Positions 18,959-25,437 of a DNA stretch of 25,437 nt are shown here, piece by piece (position 1 is the first letter of the stretch; every line of letters starts with the position of its first letter). The translations under genes and the position numbers were made by a program. A model generated the notes under the pieces. That model was not told the DNA's origin, did not search any database, and saw nothing but the letters and a program-made list of their open reading frames with translations. Origin of the DNA: Acanthaster planci (lineage: Eukaryota; Echinodermata; Asteroidea; Valvatida; Acanthasteridae); NCBI RefSeq assembly GCF_001949145.1, contig NW_019091418.1, forward strand, positions 1,475,410 through 1,500,846. Reading direction: 5' to 3'.

Positions 18959-21958
18959 CGTATTGGACCTGTGTGCTATGATTGAATCTTTGCTCGTGCA
19001 ACCTCTCTTTCAGAGGGCCCATGCTTATAGACAAATAGGTCGGTGTTTCACTGGGCAATCCTGATGGCCCCCTTTAAGGGAAAAGGCATCATCTTCATAG
19101 ATTTTGTTAAGGAACAGTGGGTTCTGTACAACAGTTTTACTTAACGCAATTGGCTGGGGATTGCTACAAATGACAAGTGATAGTATTACCATGGTCACTG
19201 GATTGGTCTACAGGCTTCAAAACTGCCTCAAAAGGTATTTTCTGTTGGAGGGTGAAGGAAGAAGGATGGGCATCCATTAATTCCAAGCCGTTAATCTCAT
19301 CATCTCCTACTCCATAGGTAGTCACTGGCTAAATGCACAGAATGCTTTATGGTCTGTTTTCCCAAAGTGGCCCATTGGGAACCCCTGAGTAATTTTCACC
19401 CCCAGGCACCTCAGTGTTATCTTGCCAGAGTGACCAGCCAGAGAAATATTTTGCATATCAGATAGGAGACTGCTTTGCATTGGGAATTGCCTTGGCCAGT
19501 CAGAAGATGCTGAGGGAGTTGTGGAGAGAGGCAGGAAAGTTCCACTTTCTGCTTGTTTTGTCAGATTTAAGCATAAGTTAGCCTTCTCTTCCAGTCCACA
19601 CGGTTCAAAAAGTGATGTAATCATACCAAAAATGTCCAAAGTTGGCCTTTTTATTAGTGTACTTGTATACCCTTGTAAAATGATGGGGAAAATGGATGAC
19701 CCCCAAGGCTTCTTATTCCACACAAAAGCTAATTTATTGCCATGATTCATGTACAGCGAAATGTATCACTATTGAAATGCTTTCACCTGAATTTGCACCT
19801 TAGTCTTTTTGTGATGTCATGGTTTGGCACTTGCTTTTCCCATCAGGCTACATTAGGCATGAACTGGCCTTGAAGCAGATAAAGTCAAAGATAAAGTTGA
19901 AATTGTGGCGCAGTTTGAAAGAAAATGTAGGTTAGAAATTTACAAACACACTAGATAAGAAGTGTTTTGTTGATTTAGAATTTTGGAGCACAAATCCATT
20001 TTGTCATTGTCGAATTATTTAAAAGGATTGTTGATGGTTAACTTCTGGTATCAGTGGCCAGTACAGTTGATGAGTGTCACTGAAGTTCCCTTGGTCATAA
20101 CGAGGCTTGCTGTTGCGAGTAACAGTCTCCATGGAGAAGTACAAGGATCCATGGACCTCTTACAAATGGAGTACTTCCAGCAGCCAAGTGGGCCCATAGA
20201 ATTATGACCGACTTATGTGCCATGGACAACCTGTACCCCTGCTCGGTATGGATGCATGGCCCTACCCTACATGTACCTATGTAATCTTGCTCATGTTCCA
20301 GTGTGGGGCTTGTGTGCTTTGTAATTAATTTTACAATATATGGATTCGCACTGAAGATGTCAGGTTGTCAGGTGATTGACAAATTCCCTTTGCAATGGCA
20401 GCCGATGAATGCGGACTGTACGGAATAACCTGAGTCTTTAGTATTGGGAGACGCACCTTAGATGGTACTATGTTCACACATAGGTCACACATACTCGAGG
20501 TGCAGATTTTTTTTTTTAATACGGTTGATTGAAGAAGAATTGATTGCATGTGTATGATTTGTGGTGTCTCACCTCTTGCCTTTCACTTGTGACCGATAAA
20601 TTTCTCTTATATTGCTTGTGCTTTCCAACTTTAATTGCTTTATACAACCCCCCAAAAAATCGTCCACATCCTTAATATACATGTACATGTATCATTTAAT
20701 TTACCAATATGCGTTTCATGTACGTGTACATACATGTACATGTATATCAGTGCAAACTTTTAAAAAGTAGAGCCTAGCCTGTGACATGCCGCCATGTCCA
20801 GTGAAGTCTGTTTGTGTTGCTGTCACTTTACGCATAGGCAGCTTGACATTTGTTTTCTGAATTGAGATTTATACAGGACATGTTTTAATTGATTGAGTTT
20901 TGATGACAGTGATGTCACCATACATGCATTGTACGTGTACATGTAATTTGGCATTTGTTGAAAGATCTGCGGCACAAATTCTACATTTTTTATTTCTATT
21001 CTGCATTGTATGCAGTCTTTTAAAATTTCAGTGATAGTCAATCCCATTTTTAGGCTGTTAATTTTGTCTAGTCACAGTACATGTACATGTATTACCTATT
21101 ATAGGGAAATAGACTTGAAGCTGGCGAGTTCATGTCAGATGAACAGTGGGTTAATTCCCCAAGCAAACATTTGATTAAATTATGTCAGTGAAGGCCACAA
21201 CACCCAACATCAAATTAACACCCCCCTCAGCGGAAATGTTCATCTTAAAAAGTGTTTTCATAGAGGTCTTTGGGGTTGATGGAAAACTTGTCATCAAGAC
21301 AATTAAAATAAGTGATTTTTTTCAATACAAACAATAAAAAATTTGGTAGTCTTCAATTTGAAATTATTGTCATGTATTAAGCAGTGCAAATAAAATATTA
21401 ATTGTTGCTTTGATGATCTTTCTGAATAAAAATGTGAAGTGTACATATACTTGTACAAACTGCTGCCTAGTGATTCCTGGTGACTGCAATGGCCTGAAAT
21501 ATATGTGTACATTTATATGTACTAATGTTAAATTACATGTACTGTATACATGTTTAGAGGGCCTGACATTTCCATCCTCCTTAACTGATTGTCCATTGTA
21601 GAAGTCTTTTTACCTTAGAGAAAGATTCTGTTGGAATAAAAATTTACCCAAAGTAACTGAGAGTGCTTTTAAAAGAAATCAGATTCTGAAGCATGAGCTT
21701 GCACTCTCTGTATTCATCACTTCCCTATCACATATTGATCTGGCTTATGTTCCAACTCATTACAGCTTAGTTGTCATAGTTACCGACAATAGGAAATGTC
21801 AAAACAAGAACACCTGGGCCTACATTACAGAACATTAAATTTAAAAGCATTAGCCTGTGATGCACTTACCTTTTCGTGGTATGTATTTAAAAAGGAGAAA
21901 TATGGCCTAAAAAAAATTTTTTTTTTCATAATCATAACTCAAACATTCAAAATTCACC
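18959..21958. other. Intron-like or intergenic stretch with weak exon candidates
   Basis: A + strand block at 19847-19930 follows a good acceptor (TTGCTTTTCCCATCAG). It is open in one frame (phase 1 in, phase 1 out), reading YIRHELALKQIKSKIKLKLW…, before a weak donor (GTAG|GTTAGA); the protein is not recognised. A 142-codon minus frame (19322-19750) is the longest open stretch outside the LINE but shows no domain. The part 20670-21095 holds the densest cluster of ACATGTAC palindromic words in the window. Confidence 0.35.
20678..21093. repeat. Cluster of ACATGTAC/ACGTGTAC palindromic simple sequence
   Basis: TACATGTACATGTAT appears at 20678-20692 and again at about 21079-21093. A longer mixed tract, CATGTACGTGTACATACATG and onward, lies at 20718-20747, and GTACGTGTACATGTAA at about 20931-20946. 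Each is self-complementary in 8-bp steps. The same word recurs elsewhere (for example 11076-11092 and 12067-12080). This is short dispersed simple sequence, not a long microsatellite. Confidence 0.7.
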
Positions 21959-22207
21959 GCAGTGATGAGTCATGAGAAGATTCGTATTCCATTTGGGAAT
22001 AGGCCTACCCTTGAAATTCTTGAGCCCATTTTGGGCTTGGTTAAAGATTGTACGGTACCGGAACCACTTTGTGAACATGATTTCAAAAAAGCTGAAACAA
22101 AAGAGCAATTGAATGAGGAAACTCTAACCAGGGACACCTGCATCCGGTTGCCTTTTGCACTTGAGCGAGGCAACACAAGCTTTCCAATTGGCACTTTCAC
22201 GGTGTAG

Positions 22208-22700
22208 GACACTTGTTACTCTCGCATTGGGCATGCTCAGTATATGTAGCGTATCCTTGAAATGATGGTCTATTCAGTCACGTTTAGGTCGTATCATGAA
22301 CACATTTCAGGAAGCCACATCACCTCTTGCACACTTCAGAATTCATGTGCAGTTGTTTCTTATAAATCATACATTTAGGAACTTGATCCTGCACAGTCAG
22401 TGTTCTCCAACCTATTGGTACTGTTAAGTAGCCTGGCAGCCCACTGTGCACAGTTTGTCTCCCAAACTAGCCGCGGCCATGGAGCTTTGAAATCTGCCCA
22501 CTCAGTTTAACATTTTGGGCACTACATGTTCATGTACATTAATGTGAACATTTCATCTTGTATCAAGTTAGCTGGGTATTCACGAATGTCTGAAATTGCT
22601 TCCAATCTTTATGAGATAAAAGGCTACCTTTAAGATGCTCAGAAATGCACTGGGCATGAACTCAAAAGGGAGAGGGGCATGGGAATTGGCCTTAAGAGGC
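22208..22700. other. Non-coding stretch, no gene seen
   Basis: No exon-like block, repeat or hairpin was recognised here. It follows an 80-codon open frame that ends at TAG 22205-22207 and has no domain I recognise. The frame is open on both strands over nearly the same interval. Confidence 0.4.
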
Positions 22701-22701
22701 C

Positions 22702-22797
22702 CATGAATCCCATGAATCCCCATGAATCCCATGAATCCCCTGAATCCCATGAATCCCATGAATCCCCATGAATCCCATGAATCCCCTGAATCCCATG
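22702..22797 (+). repeat. Minisatellite of CATGAATCC units with a 46-bp higher-order repeat
   Basis: The tract consists of CATGAATCC, CATGAATCCC and CTGAATCC units of 9, 10 and 8 bp. The pattern 9-10-9-10-8 forms a 46-bp block at 22702-22747 that is repeated exactly at 22748-22793, followed by CATG. Exact identity of the two blocks points to a recent duplication of a pre-existing five-unit block. No frame function is suggested. Confidence 0.93.
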
Positions 22798-25437
22798 CTA
22801 CACTTTAAGTCTTCATTTCCCTCTTCTCCCATTCAGTAATGTAATTCTTACAGTCCTAGCCTAGTGTGAATTTAGGACTATGAGAACACTGTCACTGAAT
22901 ATGGAGTGGTACCACAACATATAAGTTGAGTCATAAATTTTCCAGACCAAGTGCTGAGGTCTGATAAACACAAACTTGGGTACTAGTACACAGCGTCATT
23001 GCATTAACAATGTTTAGTGCTAAAAAGCAACTTAAGGTCGTGTAACATTCTGAGAAAAACCTCCAAAAATGAAATAAAAGTAATTGACATTTCAGGTCCT
23101 ACATGTGTGGCCTAGATGCCTTTTCCCTTTAATAAATACTTCTGTATCGTGAAAACCTGTACAGTTTTACTGTACCTTACTCCGTGTGAGAACATTTGAG
23201 AGTGCTTTTATTGCTTAAATTGCAATCTTTTACTGTTAAAATTTCAACATTTTTTGCCAATGCCACATTATTTTGGTACAGAGAAAGTTCATCTTTCTCA
23301 TTTGCAAAGAGCAAAAACTAAGAGCTTAATATTTCAAAACATTTCACAAATGACATCTATTTGGGAGATAAACATTCTTGAGAAAAATGTGTATTAAAGC
23401 TTGATACTAGTAGTTCAGGCCAGCAATTGAAAATGACAAATGTTCCTCTCGTTCAAAATTCACCTCATCTTAAAAATTCAGCAAATCACTTCAGATTCCA
23501 GTTTCTTTGAGCAATGGATAAGAGAAGTTTTACCTTAGGCTGGTTGCAAGCGTCATTTCTCCTCAGTCACTGAATGACTCAAGCAGAGTTGCTTGTTGTG
23601 CTGCATAATGTTCTGATTGCAATCTCAGGAATGATTCTGATCTCTTGGAGGATTAGACTGATCTCGGCCCTCCAGCAGGATATCTGCAAATTTATTTCTG
23701 CTGTGCATTTTGGTCCATTGCACGGCGCTACACTTTATATTGAATGTTCCAAGTCAAATTTTAAGTTGTGATTTATTTTTTTAAGTTGAATTTTTTCGTC
23801 AATCGTGAAAATTCTTCTTAAAGTTCTGTGAGTCTTTTGAAATTCAATAATAAAAGTGTGTTTTGCTGAATGATTTCCTTGCACTTAACATCTATATAAC
23901 CTGAAATTGGTGGTTTGTAAAGACAAAATCCCCAGATTGGGAAAAGAGATTCTTTCAAATTTCATTTAAAGATACTTGAATGTAAACAGATAAAAGACTA
24001 ACCTTTCAGAAATGTTTAAATCAGAAAGAATTAGTGGTTGCTGGAACATTTTCCATAATTTTGTGGTGTGTTTTAAGTGATTTTTAACAGAAATTGATGT
24101 TTTGTTGCTTGAGTAAAACATTACCATGACGACACCATAGTTGGGATAAATTTGTTTTATTTGCTCTCAATACTCACCTGATTTTTTTTCAACACTTGTT
24201 CACGTGTTAGAATCAAAATATTTGAGCTACATGTGGATTACAGTATCAATGAGATTGATTTAATGCAGAATTTTTGAGTATTCAATGTGCATTCAGACAT
24301 TGCAAATGCTGACAATTGTAAAATTAATTCTAATATTTTCAATACCATTTGTGTAGGATTTCTTAATAAATATCATTTTCAGTTCCTCCCTTTTGGTTAT
24401 AATTTTATATCTAAAACCTGCAAATTAGTGTAATACCAATTCTTAAAAAACCCACAGACCAAAAAAGGATGGAATAGTTGCCATTTCCTAGCACTGTGGA
24501 AACCAAACCCTGAGGGCAGCCGTGGGTTGTGGCAAGCCGATAGTTCTTAAAATTGTAACCAACTTGTTCCGCTGTGGAGAATAAAGGGGCGTGTGTGCCC
24601 CGAGGCCTCAATAAGACTCTTTACCGTCCCTCCTTCAAATTTTTTTGTACCCCTTCTTTTATTACGCTGAGCTTGTTAACTGTAGCTCTGCATTGAGATG
24701 TACTGTTGTAGAAGACCTAATTACCATCGCTGGTAATGCCGTGTGTGACCGGCCGATTCCTTGCCTACGGGGTGCTCTCTTCACGCGCTCTGAGGCGGCC
24801 GCGAAACACCACTTGATTGTTGAGTTTGTCACGTCGAATCGACCTCTGCAACAAGAAGTGGGTCATGTGGGCATTTAAATCAGGAGGGTGATTGCATGAA
24901 ATATGCATGATGGGGAAATTGAAACAAGGCCATGCTGCAGTGTACGGTACTAGGCCCTGGCAACGCGCGGTCCAAGACACAGTGGATGCAAGACTCGCCT
25001 TTGATGTCTTGTGAGTGTGAATTACAACGAAATTCCCCAGAAAAAGAAAAAGTATGGTAATGATGGGCTATTTGCTTTAAAACTCTGTGGAATTAACACA
25101 AATTGTTTGGTAGCAGGGGCCAAACAGAATTGGATTTTACTCCAGGGGGAAATTTCAGCTGCTGCAAGGTTTATGATTAGCAGTAGTCCAAGCAAGCTAA
25201 AAAGGAGGTTAATTACTCTGATTCGGTCTCTACTGGGTATTCCAATGTGTCGCTTGAAAGGTTCGTAAACACTAGCTCAAAGTCTTTGGTAGTCGCCTGA
25301 TCAATGTAGTTCACTTCATGATTGCAACAACTTTTATTTGAAATATTTTAATAATTGAATGACACAGGTCAATTACCAGTACTTCTGGAGCAACAAAAAT
25401 CCGAAGTTCCCAATTCACATTTAGGTACACGTATTTA
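22798..25437. other. Non-coding stretch, one CpG-rich patch near the right edge
   Basis: 22798-24480 is AT-rich, with polyadenylation-like AATAAA words (around 23131 and 24364) but no convincing upstream coding exon. 24480-25010 is richer in G+C and includes a NotI site (GCGGCCGC, about 24796) and a small hairpin ATTACCA-TCGC-TGGTAAT (about 24720-24737). An exon-like block at 24941-25010 (CTGCAG acceptor without a good pyrimidine tract, donor TCTT|GTGAGT) is open in two of three frames. Its protein is unrecognised and its splice sites are imperfect. Confidence 0.35.

Noticed and set aside
21965-22207. + strand frame of about 80 codons beginning MSHEKIRIPFGN, with an AG acceptor just upstream
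   Set aside because: The opposite strand is open over the same interval, suggesting that stops are scarce by composition. No domain was recognised, and a link to the 19847 block in phase 1 is only formal.
24178-24235. Minus-strand donor AATCAG|GTGAGTATT with a short open block
   Set aside because: The donor is near-perfect, but the acceptor (CACATGTAG) lacks a pyrimidine tract and the block is AT-rich.

Overview
The window looks like animal nuclear DNA. It is AT-rich and gene-poor, with dead transposable elements, GT-AG type splice signals around short exon-like blocks, simple repeats and no operon structure. Short self-complementary words such as ACATGTAC and TAGGCCTA recur throughout. Together with a SINE-like fragment and LINE-type remnants, they suggest a marine invertebrate, most likely an invertebrate deuterostome such as an echinoderm or lancelet. 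That placement is an inference from sequence texture, not from an identified gene.

Layout. (1) 1-390: the end of a DNA-transposon-like repeat that runs off the left edge. (2) about 450-3430: a heavily decayed non-LTR retrotransposon (LINE) on the + strand, with an APE-type endonuclease, a reverse transcriptase and a C-terminal segment. It is split by two later insertions (1374-1593, with a 7-bp target-site duplication, and about 2164-2301). (3) 3431-5550: non-coding sequence with one GC-richer patch. (4) 5560-5990: a CpG-containing, promoter-like stretch followed by a candidate first exon (ATG at 5908, donor after 5987). (5) 5991-25437: mostly intron-like or intergenic sequence. It holds two well-delimited candidate exons on the + strand (11379-11453 and 13952-14015), a second possible first exon (ATG 15730, donor after 15764) and weaker exon candidates. 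It also holds a tRNA-derived SINE fragment (minus strand, about 9030-9140), a double hairpin (13277-13358), an inverted-repeat element flanked by TTAA (18716-18954) and a higher-order minisatellite (22702-22797).

Working model (inference): the + strand blocks are the 5' end of one gene with long introns. Exon 1 at 5908, exon 2 at 11379 and exon 3 at 13952 join in compatible phase, and 15730 may be an alternative first exon. I do not recognise the encoded protein. Coding status is unresolved, and these could equally be 5' UTR or long non-coding RNA exons. No intact tRNA, rRNA, CRISPR array or complete protein-coding gene was seen. Most of the open reading frames in the window are of a length expected by chance.
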